Of a DNA stretch of 43,539 bases, positions 1-8,124 are shown piece by piece. Every line of letters starts with the position of its first letter. Positions within the stretch are counted from its first letter, which is position 1. The DNA is from Aeromonas rivuli. Its GTDB lineage: Bacteria > Pseudomonadota > Gammaproteobacteria > Enterobacterales > Aeromonadaceae. The DNA is taken from positions 10,339 to 53,877 of the forward strand of contig NZ_CDBJ01000020.1 in NCBI RefSeq assembly GCF_000820045.1. Direction: 5' to 3'. Both the position numbers and the translations under genes were made by a program. Under the pieces are notes generated by a model. It saw only the letters and a list, made by a program, of their open reading frames with translations, searched no databases and had not been told where the DNA came from.

Positions 1-12
1 CGACGGGATCAT
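1..12 (-). CDS. cusA: Start of a probable CusA-type RND efflux pump (cut by window edge)
   Basis: An ATG at 12-10 overlaps the cusB stop codon (ATGA), and the visible codons read M-I-P-S before the window ends. A tightly coupled gene directly after the adaptor is the usual place of the inner-membrane RND pump CusA, so the identity is inferred from position only. Only four codons can be seen. Confidence 0.4.
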
Positions 13-1535
13 GGCTTGGCCCCCATGTCATGCTGGCTGTGATCCATCCCTTCCATCCCATCCTTGGGGGCACTGCTGACCTTTGGCGCTGGCCGGTCGG
101 TCGAGGGTGCCGTGGTGGATTTCTCCGGTTCTATGGTGGTGATGCGGTACTGGTCCCCCTCCTGCTCCACTTGCAGATGCAGGGTCTGACCCTGGCCAAG
201 CTGGCTCATGTCGACCCCCTCCGCCACGGCGAAATCCATCTCCATGGCAGGCCACTGCCACTCGGGGATAGGCTGGTGGGCGACCCCCAGGGTGCGGTTG
301 GCAAGATCGATGCTCTGCACCTCACCCTGAGTCCAGACCTGGCTGGGACGCAGCGCCGTCATGCGCTGGAAGTCCGAATCTATGCTCGATTCCGAGTCGA
401 GCAGGAACTGCGCCGAGCGGACTATGCTGTCCCCGGCCTCGACCCCGTCGATGATGGCCAGCTGGTCGCCAAACTGGGCCCCCAGGGTGACCGCCACCGA
501 CTTGAAGCGCCCTTCGCCCAGCGCCAGGACCAGTCGGTCCTGGCTGCCGGTGCGGATCACCGCTTCGCTTGGCACCAATAGACGGGGCCGACCATGGCCG
601 CTGCGAATGCTCACCTTGGCAAACATGTTCGGTTTCAAGAACTCGTCTTTATTGTCAAAGCGCAGTCGCGCCTTGAGGGTGCGGCTGCCCGCGTCCAGGG
701 TGGGGTAGAGGTAATCCACCCGGCCCTGCCAGCGGCGGCCCGGGGCGTAATCCAGGCTCATGGTGACGGGATCGCCCACCTTGAGCTGGCCCGCCTGACG
801 CTCGAACACCTCGGCGCTGACCCAGACCTGGCTCAGGGTACCGAGGCTGAACAGGGCGGCGGCGGGCTCCACGTATTGACCCTCGCGCACCTTGAGATCC
901 GAGATATAACCGCTGCTCGGGGCATAGATGCGGATGGTCTCGCTCACCTTGCGGCTGCGCCTGAGCTGCTCAATCTGCTCGAGGGGGACCTGCAGGGCCT
1001 TGAGTTTACCGGTGGCGGCGCGCAGCAGCAGGGGGTTGTTGCTGCCCATGGCCAGCAGGTACTCATGCTGGGCATTGACCAGGTCCGGGGCATAGATCTC
1101 GTAGAGCAGACTGCCTTTGGCCACTTTCTGCCCCTCGCTCTTGATGGTCAGGGTGCGGATCCAGCCTGCCATGCGGGCGTTGATAGCCTCTAGCCTCTCC
1201 TCGTCATATCCCACATAACCCACGGTCTCTATCTGCTGATAGGCGGGGGCCAACTCGACCTTGGCCAGCCTGACCCCCAGATTTTGCTGGATCTCCGGGC
1301 TGATGGTGAGGGTGCCGGGAGAGCCATCTTGTCGCTCCTCATAGACCGGCAGGAAATCCATGCCCATGTTGTCCTTGGCGGGGCCATCGCGCTTGTCACG
1401 GGGATCCATGGGATTGACCCAGTAGAGCGGTGCCTTCTCTTTGGCCCCACTGTCCGTGCTCTGTTTGGCGGCCCAGTAACCCCCACCGGCGCCGAGGGCG
1501 AGCAGCAGCAGGGATAGCGGCAGTGTCTTGGTCAT
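9..1535 (-). CDS. cusB: Efflux RND periplasmic adaptor CusB with a fused C-terminal CusF domain
   Basis: Periplasmic membrane-fusion subunit of a Cu(I)/Ag(I) efflux pump, linking the inner-membrane pump to an outer-membrane channel. The 508-residue protein starts with a hydrophobic signal/anchor (about 5-22). A Met-rich metal-binding segment follows (NPMDPR...NMGMDFLPVYE, about 41-65), then the lipoyl/beta-barrel adaptor core. Residues about 402-470 form a CusF-like OB domain with the expected Cu(I) ligands: H420, W428 and the pair M431/M433 in WPAMEM. A final Met/His tail (MEGMDHSQHDM) follows. In E. coli CusF is a separate gene, while fused forms are known elsewhere. The start ATG overlaps a short upstream reading frame, and the stop overlaps the next gene. 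Copper-responsive control is suggested by the promoter at 2309-2339. Silver or another soft metal is possible as co-substrate. Confidence 0.93.
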   Translation of the reverse strand: MTKTLPLSLLLLALGAGGGYWAAKQSTDSGAKEKAPLYWVNPMDPRDKRDGPAKDNMGMDFLPVYEERQDGSPGTLTISPEIQQNLGVRLAKVELAPAYQQIETVGYVGYDEERLEAINARMAGWIRTLTIKSEGQKVAKGSLLYEIYAPDLVNAQHEYLLAMGSNNPLLLRAATGKLKALQVPLEQIEQLRRSRKVSETIRIYAPSSGYISDLKVREGQYVEPAAALFSLGTLSQVWVSAEVFERQAGQLKVGDPVTMSLDYAPGRRWQGRVDYLYPTLDAGSRTLKARLRFDNKDEFLKPNMFAKVSIRSGHGRPRLLVPSEAVIRTGSQDRLVLALGEGRFKSVAVTLGAQFGDQLAIIDGVEAGDSIVRSAQFLLDSESSIDSDFQRMTALRPSQVWTQGEVQSIDLANRTLGVAHQPIPEWQWPAMEMDFAVAEGVDMSQLGQGQTLHLQVEQEGDQYRITTIEPEKSTTAPSTDRPAPKVSSAPKDGMEGMDHSQHDMGAKP

Positions 1536-1597
1536 GACAAGCCTCCGGCGCAGGAGGCGGGGGCGCAGGGGCGCAGGGCAATATTGGTTGCTGACAT
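1532..1597 (-). CDS. Possible 21-residue leader reading frame coupled to cusB
   Basis: A short frame, MSATNIALRPCAPASCAGGLS, begins 12 nt after the start of a purine-rich stretch (GAGAGAAGAAG) and ends with a TGA that overlaps the cusB ATG (ATGA). cusB has only a weak ribosome-binding site of its own here (GGAGG lies inside this frame, close to the start), so translational coupling is plausible. It has two cysteines (residues 11 and 16). No homologue is recognised, and it may simply be open by chance. Confidence 0.3.
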   Translation of the reverse strand: MSATNIALRPCAPASCAGGLS

Positions 1598-1798
1598 GAT
1601 ACTTCTTCTCTCTGGTCGAGCCGCGCGGCCAAGGCGCATCCTGGTCGGCAACCCCGAGGGCGGGTTGCTTGTGTCAGGGATGCAGCGATAGCGTTGGGCG
1701 GAAAGGGGCGTCAGAGACCGGGGTCCTTGGCGCACAGCACGTCGTGCAAGGTCGGCCGAGGGCACGTCTTGCACAAAACAGGCAGGGAGAAAGTGTGG

Positions 1799-2281
1799 CT
1801 AGTGGCGCAGCACCGACAGCATCAGGTGGCGGCGAGGCCAGGAGGGAGGGTGGCAGCGTTGTTCCCAGAGGAAGGGATTGCGCAGCCAGAGACCGAGGCG
1901 CTGGGGCAGCGCTCGTTGGCCAAACCAGAGCAGCAAGGGCAGGGCCAGCAGGGGCAACAGAGCCAGCAACAGCGAGAGGGTGGCACCCACCACGGACTGC
2001 AACTGGCACTCATCATGGGGGCTCTGATCGCCGCTGACGGCATGGCAGCCGAGGGGGGGAGCAGGGTGGTCGGCATCGGCCATCAGGGTACTTGAATGAG
2101 GAGGAGCGCCATGGTCGGCCCCCGTGAATCCATGGTTCATGGCGTCATGGCTCATCTGAAGTGCGGCCGGCTGCGCGATGGGGGCTGCGTGCCAGCTGAT
2201 GCAGAGAGTCAGATTGCAGACGAGCAAGAGCCCCAGCAACAGCCGGGCAATGCGCTCTGTGGGCAATCTCGATGACAGCAT
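1799..2281 (-). CDS. Met/His-rich membrane protein, first gene of the copper operon
   Basis: A 160-residue protein with a hydrophobic N-terminus (about 13-30, signal or anchor) and a loop of about 70 residues rich in His, Met and Asp (MSHDAMNHG, DHGAPPHSS, DADHPAPP, a CH pair and a PHDEC motif). A strong Leu-rich membrane segment (about 100-122) and a basic tail follow. The His/Met loop would face the periplasm and could bind copper. It resembles the small proteins often found at the head of cus/copper clusters (DUF2946-like), but the family assignment is tentative. It lies directly behind the CueR-type promoter and 200 nt ahead of the cusB leader, so it is probably the first gene of that transcript. 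Confidence 0.65.
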   Translation of the reverse strand: MLSSRLPTERIARLLLGLLLVCNLTLCISWHAAPIAQPAALQMSHDAMNHGFTGADHGAPPHSSTLMADADHPAPPLGCHAVSGDQSPHDECQLQSVVGATLSLLLALLPLLALPLLLWFGQRALPQRLGLWLRNPFLWEQRCHPPSWPRRHLMLSVLRH

Positions 2282-2308
2282 GGGACTTTCCTGACGAGGG
2301 ATGGCTTC

Positions 2309-2339
2309 ACTATAAAGCTTGCCGTCAGAGTAAGGTCAA
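2309..2339 (-). promoter_or_regulatory. MerR/CueR-type promoter-operator with 19-bp spacer
   Basis: Read on the minus strand, a -35 TTGACC (2339-2334) and a -10 TATAGT (2314-2309) are separated by exactly 19 bp, too long for ordinary sigma-70 promoters but diagnostic of MerR-family activation. The spacer carries an imperfect dyad (ACCTTACTC/CGGCAAGCT) whose outer bases resemble the CueR box ACCTTnnnnnnnnnAAGGT. It points at the His/Met-rich protein and cusB, so copper induction through a CueR-like regulator encoded elsewhere is inferred. Confidence 0.75.
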
Positions 2340-2414
2340 GGCGAAGCCTGGGGTTTGATGACAAGCATCAACAATGCAAGCAAGAGGGGCAGGGCACAGG
2401 CGGGAGAGGCATGA

Positions 2415-2435
2415 GCCCCAGGTCGAACCTGGGGC
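2415..2435. terminator. Hairpin downstream of xthA, possible weak terminator
   Basis: A perfect 9-bp stem (GCCCCAGGT/ACCTGGGGC) with a 3-nt loop lies 30 nt past the xthA stop. A second smaller hairpin (GAGGCC/GGCCTC) sits between it and the stop. Neither has a clear U-tract, so termination is not certain. Confidence 0.35.
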
Positions 2436-2465
2436 CAGGCAAGAGGCCGGGAAGGGGCCTCCTTA

Positions 2466-3272
2466 TCAGGCGAAGCAGGCCCAGATGGGGGCATGATCCG
2501 AGGGTTTCTCGATGCCGCGCAGCTCGTAGTCGATACCGGTCTCGGTCACTGTGTCCTTGAGGGCATTGGACGCCATGATGAGGTCGATGCGCAGACCGCG
2601 GTTTTCGTCAAAGCCCTTGGAGCGGTAGTCAAACCAGGAGAAGCGTTCGCACTCGGTGGGGTTGGCGGCGCGGAAGGTGTCGGTCAGCCCGAAGCCTTTG
2701 AGGCGTTCCATCCACTCGCGCTCCACCGGCAGGAAGGAGCACTTGCCGTCCCGCAGCCAGCGCTTGCGATTGGCCTCGCCGATGCCGATGTCGAGATCCG
2801 TGGGGGAGATGTTCACATCGCCGATCAGCACCAGCTGATCATCCGGGCTGTGGTGGGTCTCCAGGTAGTGTTGCAAGTCCTCGTAGAACTTCTTCTTGGC
2901 CGGGAACTTGGTCTCGTGATCCTGGCTCTCACCCTGGGGGAAGTAGCCGTTCATGATGGTGATGATGGAGCCGTCTTCGCGCTGGAAGTTCGCCATGATC
3001 ATCCTGCGCTGGGCATCTTCGGCGTCGGTCGGAAAGCCCTTTTGCACGGAGAGAGGCTTCTGCTTGCTCATCATGGCCACCCCGTAGTGGCCCTTCTGGC
3101 CATGGAATGCCACGTGATAGCCCATGGCTTCCACGTCGGCCACCGGGAAGGCGTCGTCGTGGACCTTGATCTCCTGCAGGCCGATCACGTCCGGCTGGTG
3201 CTTGTCGATGATGGCTTGCAACTGATGAAGACGGGCGCGAAGGCCATTGATATTGAAAGAGATGATCTTCAT
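2466..3272 (-). CDS. xthA: Exonuclease III
   Basis: Mg2+-dependent AP endonuclease and 3'-5' exonuclease of base-excision repair, cytosolic. The 268-residue protein matches the family length. It shows the ExoIII/APE motifs in order: N-terminal [14 protein letters not shown] with the metal-ligand Asn, [12 protein letters not shown] (the Glu ligand), [15 protein letters not shown], the DLIMAS segment, and the C-terminal catalytic [10 protein letters not shown]. The ATG at 3272 is the family-typical start. The gene is followed on its own strand by hairpins and stands apart from the regulator gene upstream, so it is probably a single transcription unit. Confidence 0.97.
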   Translation of the reverse strand: MKIISFNINGLRARLHQLQAIIDKHQPDVIGLQEIKVHDDAFPVADVEAMGYHVAFHGQKGHYGVAMMSKQKPLSVQKGFPTDAEDAQRRMIMANFQREDGSIITIMNGYFPQGESQDHETKFPAKKKFYEDLQHYLETHHSPDDQLVLIGDVNISPTDLDIGIGEANRKRWLRDGKCSFLPVEREWMERLKGFGLTDTFRAANPTECERFSWFDYRSKGFDENRGLRIDLIMASNALKDTVTETGIDYELRGIEKPSDHAPIWACFA

Positions 3273-3351
3273 GTCGATGTGCTCATGTCGTTTTTATAGG
3301 TGACTATTGGACTAGGAATCCCGGGCCGATGCAAGCCCGAAGCCTGGCCCC

Positions 3352-5016
3352 TCATTGGCTCTGGCTGAACTCCTGACGCAGCTTGCGGAATCTCTCCTGC
3401 TGGGCGGGATTGAGGGGGATGCCATCCAGCATGGCCAGGGTCTCCTTGCATTCGCTCGGAAATTCAGGGCTCTTGCGGTGCTTCTCGATGAGCTTGAGCA
3501 GCACCTGTATCTTGTTGAGCGCGGCCCCGGTATTGGCGGGAGCGCGGCGCAGCGCCTCACGAAAGTGGGTCAGGGCCTGCTCGAACTCTCCCCCTTGATA
3601 GGCCTTGATGCCGAGCTCATTGAGCTGTTGGTAACGTTGACGCCGCTCCTGCACCGTCTTGTCATTGCGAGTTGCCTGGATGCAGATGGTGAGCAGCCGG
3701 TCCTCGTCTTCGGCCAGGAGGTCTTGCAGGCTCTCGGCGTACTCGAACTCGCCGAGTTGATAGAGTGCAAGCACCGTCTCGCCGAGCAGGGCGACCGGCA
3801 TGCTGGCCGGTTGATCCAGCCAATGCTGGTTGGCGCGATAGAGCATCTTCTTGCCCTTGATGAGCTGGCCGAGGGCCACCTGCACCCGGGCCTGGCAGAT
3901 CTGCTCGAACACCGGGTAGTTGAATTCGCTCACCATCAGGGAGTCGCGGATGCGTGACAGCGCCGAGTTGACCTGCTTTTGCAGATTGGCGATGTGATAG
4001 CCGTCATTGCTGTTGAGGGCATAGAGGGTCAGGCACTGGATGTAGGCCCCCAGATAGTGAGGGGTTCTGTGGATGGAGTTGCGGGACAGGTCGATGAGGG
4101 TGAGCAGCACATCCCGGGCCTGGGCGTAGTCGTGACGCTGCAGGCAGATTTCGGCCAGACGGCGCGACAGCAGCACGGAGTGGGGGGATATCTCCACCGC
4201 CCGTTTTAGCTCGCGCTGGGCACTCTCCTCCTCCCCCAGAGCAAGCTGCGCCTCGGCCAGCCAGCGATAGGCTTCCACCATCAGGGGATGGTGTTTGAGG
4301 GTCGCCTGCAGATGGCTCACCGCCTCCTCATTGAGCCCCAGGGTATGGCATGCCTTGCCGAGGGTGAGCCGGGCCCAGCCATTCTCCTGACCCGCCAGCA
4401 GTTGGCGCATCAGGCTGCGCGCCTCCTTGGCCTGGCCCAGCCTGAGCTGGGTATCGGCCTGCAGGCAGCGGCAGAAGTTGGCAAATCGTGGGAGGGCATC
4501 GGCCCGCTCGGCGCAGGCTCGGATCAACTGTTCGGGTTTGTCCTCGGCCAGCGCCCGGAACACGCTCTCCAGTGCCTGACGGCGCGCCAGTGCCCGGCGC
4601 AGCCGAAACTTGAACTGCTCCTGGGAGAAGGGTTTCATCAGGTAGTCATCGGGCTCGACCTCGAGGGCGCTCAGCACCATGGCCCTGGAGTTGTCGCTGC
4701 TGATCATGATCACCACGCTCTGGGGCGGGATCAGCCCCTTGTCGCGCAGACTCTCCAGCAGCTGGCGGCCATTCTCCCCACCCCCGAGATCGTAATCGAA
4801 CAGATAGACATCGAAGCTCTCTTTCTGGCAGCGGCGCCGCGCCTCCTCGGCACTGTTGGCAAAGTTGATGCGATTGATGCCGATGTTCTGCAGCATGGCC
4901 TTCATCATCACCTGGAAGGCGCGCTGATCGTCGACCAACAGCAGCCGCAGGGGCTTGACGGGGGCAGGCTTGGGCGGCGCATCGCCAGCGGAGAGGTCGG
5001 GGTCCTGGGTCGGCAT
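3352..5016 (-). CDS. Response regulator with receiver domain and TPR repeats
   Basis: A 554-residue orphan response regulator with no DNA-binding domain. Residues about 23-140 are a CheY-like receiver: acidic pair D29-D30, phospho-acceptor D74 in LFDYDLGGGENG, the small residue S106 in VIMISSD, and the conserved K128 in LMKPF. From about 150 to 540 the sequence is all helical with several tetratricopeptide repeats, for example around GWARLTLGKACHTLGLNEEA and GIKAYQGGEFEQALTHFREA. This receiver-TPR type is found in Vibrio, Shewanella and Aeromonas and probably works by protein contacts. The cognate histidine kinase is not adjacent. The start at 5016 is the first ATG before the receiver domain, with a Pro-rich lead-in. 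Confidence 0.88.
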   Translation of the reverse strand: MPTQDPDLSAGDAPPKPAPVKPLRLLLVDDQRAFQVMMKAMLQNIGINRINFANSAEEARRRCQKESFDVYLFDYDLGGGENGRQLLESLRDKGLIPPQSVVIMISSDNSRAMVLSALEVEPDDYLMKPFSQEQFKFRLRRALARRQALESVFRALAEDKPEQLIRACAERADALPRFANFCRCLQADTQLRLGQAKEARSLMRQLLAGQENGWARLTLGKACHTLGLNEEAVSHLQATLKHHPLMVEAYRWLAEAQLALGEEESAQRELKRAVEISPHSVLLSRRLAEICLQRHDYAQARDVLLTLIDLSRNSIHRTPHYLGAYIQCLTLYALNSNDGYHIANLQKQVNSALSRIRDSLMVSEFNYPVFEQICQARVQVALGQLIKGKKMLYRANQHWLDQPASMPVALLGETVLALYQLGEFEYAESLQDLLAEDEDRLLTICIQATRNDKTVQERRQRYQQLNELGIKAYQGGEFEQALTHFREALRRAPANTGAALNKIQVLLKLIEKHRKSPEFPSECKETLAMLDGIPLNPAQQERFRKLRQEFSQSQ

Positions 5017-5138
5017 GGCTCTGGGTCTTGAGGCTGGGATAGGTCAGTGTGCCACCAAAGTTCGGGATCAGGCAATTGGCAAAGGTGGGGGAGTTGCCAG
5101 GCCCGTGATGGGCCCGGCATCTTGCTTAGTCGGCAGGG

Positions 5139-6179
5139 CTACTTGACCAGATAGGGCGCAAACTGCGGGCTGTAATCGGCCTTGAAGCCCTCATCCATCT
5201 TGATGATGAGATAGACCGCCAGCTGGTGCGCCTTGGCAAAGGCCATGGCTTGCTCCGGGCCCATCACCACCAGGGCGGTATCCAGGGCGTCCGCCTCGAG
5301 GGCATCTTGGGTGATGACGCTGGCCGACACCAATCGATGGGTCACGGGGCGGCCGGTGGCGGGATCGATGATGTGGGAGTAGCGCACGCCGTCTTGCTCG
5401 TAGTAGTTGCGATAGCTGCCTGCCGTACTCACCGCCATCCCCTGGGGCATGACTATGTCAGAGAAGGCCCCTGGCTTGTCCGAGGGCTCGACGATGGCTA
5501 TGCGCCAGGGTTGGCCCTTGCCATTGACCCCCTTGCTGCGCACCGCGCCCGCCACCTCGATGAGATAATCCTCGATACCCTTGTCATCGAACAGCCGAGC
5601 GATGGCATCGGCGGCGGCCCCTTCTCCCAGGGTGGAGAGATCCAGATAGAGATCCGGGATCGACTTGCGAAGCAGGTACTTCTCCCCTTGCCGGGTCAGG
5701 CTCAGCTTGTCGATACCGACCCGCTGGCGGGCGGCGGCAATCTGGGCCTCGCTCGGCGTCTTGACTGGTCGCTTGTCCGGGCCAAAGCCCCACAGATTGA
5801 CCAGGGGCCCTATGGTGACATCCAGTTTGCCCTGGGTAAGCTGGCCTGCGTCTATGCCTTGCTGGACGATGCGCGCCATCTCGGCCGGTATCTCAGTGGC
5901 AGGTTCCACCGGCCCTCGATTGAAACGGGAGATGAGGGCGTCCGGATCGTAGGTGGAGATCTCCTTGTTCATGCGGCCCAGCAGGGTTTCGATATCCTGC
6001 TTGAGGGCGGGATCGCCGCCTGGGTAGCCTCCGGGCAGCGTCAGGCCGTAGTAGGTCCCCATGGTTTGGCCTTGCAGGCGGGTTGCCGTTGGGGGCTTGG
6101 GCTGGCAAGCGGTCAGCAGCATACCGAGTAACGAGACCAATAGCAGGCCGAAACCGGGCCGCAAGGCAGGAACTAACAT
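5139..6179 (-). CDS. apbE: FAD:protein FMN transferase (ApbE), lipoprotein
   Basis: Periplasmic Mg2+-dependent enzyme that attaches FMN from FAD to Thr residues of target proteins such as NqrB/NqrC and RnfG/RnfD. The protein has a lipoprotein signal with lipobox LLTAC (Cys25 from the chosen start) and the family motifs QTMGTYYGLT, RFNRG, VNLWGFGP, LDLSTLGEGAAAD, AGSYRNYY and SHIIDPATGRPV. I chose the ATG at 6179, giving 346 residues, because AGAGAGG sits about 7 nt upstream. An earlier in-frame ATG at 6194 would add five residues. No Nqr or Rnf genes are nearby, so targets are encoded elsewhere. Confidence 0.93.
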   Translation of the reverse strand: MLVPALRPGFGLLLVSLLGMLLTACQPKPPTATRLQGQTMGTYYGLTLPGGYPGGDPALKQDIETLLGRMNKEISTYDPDALISRFNRGPVEPATEIPAEMARIVQQGIDAGQLTQGKLDVTIGPLVNLWGFGPDKRPVKTPSEAQIAAARQRVGIDKLSLTRQGEKYLLRKSIPDLYLDLSTLGEGAAADAIARLFDDKGIEDYLIEVAGAVRSKGVNGKGQPWRIAIVEPSDKPGAFSDIVMPQGMAVSTAGSYRNYYEQDGVRYSHIIDPATGRPVTHRLVSASVITQDALEADALDTALVVMGPEQAMAFAKAHQLAVYLIIKMDEGFKADYSPQFAPYLVK

Positions 6180-6484
6180 CAACACCTCTCTCATCCGGGG
6201 CCCGGCAGAGGAGCCGGGGCATGAAGGGGCAGAGCTTAAGGCAAGGCAAGGGGGGATGCGAGCCCGGCGCCTGGTTCGGGGGCAGTAAAATTAAGCATTG
6301 CTGAGCTTGGGGGAAAAGGGCGAGGCGTCAGGCGGTGATCTGGCCCGCAGTTTTGGGACTAAACCCTGGTTGATTGGAACCCAATGAGTACAATAAGGCC
6401 GATTCAGACAGCATCTTTGTCTGCCAAGGCCCGAGCTGGCCAGGCAATACTGTGGCTATCGTCTGCCAACCAAAGGAGAGGATG

Positions 6485-6925
6485 ATGAAAAAGGTAATTC
6501 CCCTGTTGTTGCTGAGTGCCCTGGCGGCGCCCGCTTTTGCCGATGAGTGTACCCTGGCGGTGGAAGCCAACGACGCCATGCAGTTCAACGCCAAGGCCTT
6601 GAGCGTACCGGCAACCTGTAAAGAGGTGACCATCAACCTGACGCACACCGGCAAGCTGCCGATCACGGCCATGGGACACAACTGGGCGCTGACCACCACG
6701 GCTGACTTCCAGGACGTGGCGACCGCTGGCATGAGTGCGGGGCCGGACAATCACTACCTGCCCAAGGATGATGCCCGTGTGCTGGCGCACACCAAGCTGA
6801 TTGGTGGCGGTGAAACCACCAGCGTCACCTTCCCGACCGAGGGGATGGCGGGCAAGGATCTCACCTTCTTCTGCTCCTTCCCCGGCCACTGGGCCATGAT
6901 GAAAGGCAGTTTCAAGGTCGGTTGA
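6485..6925 (+). CDS. azu: Azurin, periplasmic blue copper protein
   Basis: Small type-1 copper electron carrier of the periplasm. A signal peptide ending AAPAFA (cleavage after residue 19) leaves a mature protein of about 127 residues. The copper ligands are visible: His in GHNWAL, then Cys, His and Met in the loop FFCSFPGHWAMMKG. The disulfide partners are Cys in DECTL and in PATCKE. Two ATGs are in frame (6482 and 6485). The second is preferred because AGGAG at 6474-6478 is then 6 nt away. A possible -10 (TACAAT) lies at 6389-6394. The gene has its own terminator and is monocistronic. The usual roles are electron transfer around denitrification or redox stress. Confidence 0.95.
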   Translation: MKKVIPLLLLSALAAPAFADECTLAVEANDAMQFNAKALSVPATCKEVTINLTHTGKLPITAMGHNWALTTTADFQDVATAGMSAGPDNHYLPKDDARVLAHTKLIGGGETTSVTFPTEGMAGKDLTFFCSFPGHWAMMKGSFKVG

Positions 6926-6947
6926 TTGCGAGGCTCAAGATGAGAGA

Positions 6948-6970
6948 AGCCGGGCTTGCCCGGCTTTTTT
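6948..6970 (+). terminator. Rho-independent terminator of azurin
   Basis: A 7-bp GC-rich stem (AGCCGGG/CCCGGCT) with a CTTG loop is followed by a run of T. It begins 22 nt after the azurin stop. Its T-run overlaps the 3' end of the opposing gene at 6969. Confidence 0.88.
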
Positions 6971-7424
6971 ATAACCAGAGTTCAAACTCGGCTAGGTCTT
7001 TGCACATAATCTGTTTGGACTGGCACGCTCTTGCCTCTCTACAAAGCCAGTCAAAGGCAGCTTTTTTATGTCCTTTCCCTTCGATGAGCAGCAATACATT
7101 TGGCTCTGGAGCTCTCTGGGCACTGAGCAAGAAAAAGGGAAACTTGCGATCCACCGAGCCTGAGACTTGTTGCTGATGAGGTTCTATACGAGTAAGACCC
7201 CCTGTCATATGACAAATAACAAAAGCACTATATGCGGTTGTGCCATAGAGATCTTCATAAGCAACATGGCTCTTGAAAGTGCCAGGAGTTAGTAGATCTT
7301 GGCTTTGAACGTAACCCTGTGCCTCGAGAATGTCCTTTACTCGTTTGCGTAACTGAACATTGCTCTTTTCTTCTTCTGTAGGGTTGGCGGGAAGAGCATC
7401 AAAACCTTCCAATATGTATTGCAT
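6969..7424 (-). CDS. Orphan hypothetical protein, AT-richer than neighbours
   Basis: A 151-residue soluble protein of no family I recognise. It begins MQYILEGFDALPANPTEEE and carries a hydrophobic strand followed by LIEGKGHKKAAFDWL near residue 115, then a C-terminal helix ending LAEFELWL. The EGK after a hydrophobic strand recalls the ExK half of PD-(D/E)xK nucleases, but no partner acidic residue can be placed with confidence, so this is only a hint. The base composition is clearly lower in G+C than flanking genes, suggesting later acquisition. The ATG at 7424 is preceded by GGAGGGAC, a good ribosome-binding site. Confidence 0.65.
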   Translation of the reverse strand: MQYILEGFDALPANPTEEEKSNVQLRKRVKDILEAQGYVQSQDLLTPGTFKSHVAYEDLYGTTAYSAFVICHMTGGLTRIEPHQQQVSGSVDRKFPFFLLSAQRAPEPNVLLLIEGKGHKKAAFDWLCREARACQSKQIMCKDLAEFELWL

Positions 7425-7508
7425 AAGAGTCCCTCCTGATTGATGGGACTCATGCTAGCGCGCCTCGTGTGCTTTTTGTACAAAAGATTCTTATGAGGCT
7501 ATGTGGGG

Positions 7509-8087
7509 TTACTGTCTGGTATCAGCCGTTGTAAGTTGCCGCAGGGTAAAGAAGGCAATAGTGGCCTTCTTGCTGCACTCGAGCATGATGCTCTCTTGCG
7601 CGCTGACCAGCAGGGTATCCCCCTTGGCGAGGTCATGCTCCGCCACCTTGAGGCTTCCCTCCAGCAGGGTGACCAGATAGGTGTGGGCAGACTCCAGGGT
7701 CAGGGGCACGGAGAAGGGCAGGGTCAGCACCCGCACATTGGCATCCAACTTGGTTGCGTCATAGATGAGCCCGAGATCCGTCACCTCTTTTTTCAGCAAG
7801 GCGCAGTGGGTCTCATCGTCGCCGCTAAAATGGGCCGCCTCGAAGGTGGCATAGGGGTGGCCGTTGAGCACGAAACCGGCGCCGCTGACAGGTAACAGGA
7901 TGCGGGCATAACCGGGGAAGGGGGAGAAGGGGCCAGCTTCTTTGATGGGGGCCGTGCTCAGCCGGTAATCGAAATCGAGTTTGGCCAGGGAGCTGCCCGC
8001 CGGGGCTATCACTATTTCGGCAGTGCTGCCCTTGCCATTTTTCCAGGGCATCTTGCGCTGCTGGGCCACTGTGATCAGTTGGTACAA
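7509..8087 (-). CDS. HutD/Ves family cupin-like protein, probable TTG start
   Basis: Member of the HutD/Ves family (cupin fold). HutD is linked to histidine utilisation and Ves to cold response, but the biochemical role is unsettled. Diagnostic segments are RKMPWKNGKGSTAEI at the N-terminus, LDFDYRLSTAPIKEAGPFSPFPGYAR, and FSGDDETHCALL. I place the start at a TTG at 8087, because GAGGGG lies 6-7 nt upstream and the family always begins about 10 residues before the MPWKNG motif. This gives 192 residues. Longer in-frame starts as far as 8291 add sequence with no family resemblance. No hut genes are adjacent, so Ves-like use is as likely. Confidence 0.8.
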   Translation of the reverse strand: MYQLITVAQQRKMPWKNGKGSTAEIVIAPAGSSLAKLDFDYRLSTAPIKEAGPFSPFPGYARILLPVSGAGFVLNGHPYATFEAAHFSGDDETHCALLKKEVTDLGLIYDATKLDANVRVLTLPFSVPLTLESAHTYLVTLLEGSLKVAEHDLAKGDTLLVSAQESIMLECSKKATIAFFTLRQLTTADTRQ

Positions 8088-8124
8088 GGTTTTCCCCTCA
8101 TCATGAGTCTGGCCCCAGAGATAC

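Noticed and set aside
1648..1668. 7-bp hairpin (GCAACCC/GGGTTGC) between the His/Met-rich gene and cusB
   Set aside because: No T-run follows on either strand, and the stem is short for GC-rich DNA.
6370..6383. Possible Fnr/Anr box upstream of azurin (TTGAT-N4-half site)
   Set aside because: The right half matches only 3 of 5 bases and lies too close to the likely -10 for normal activation.
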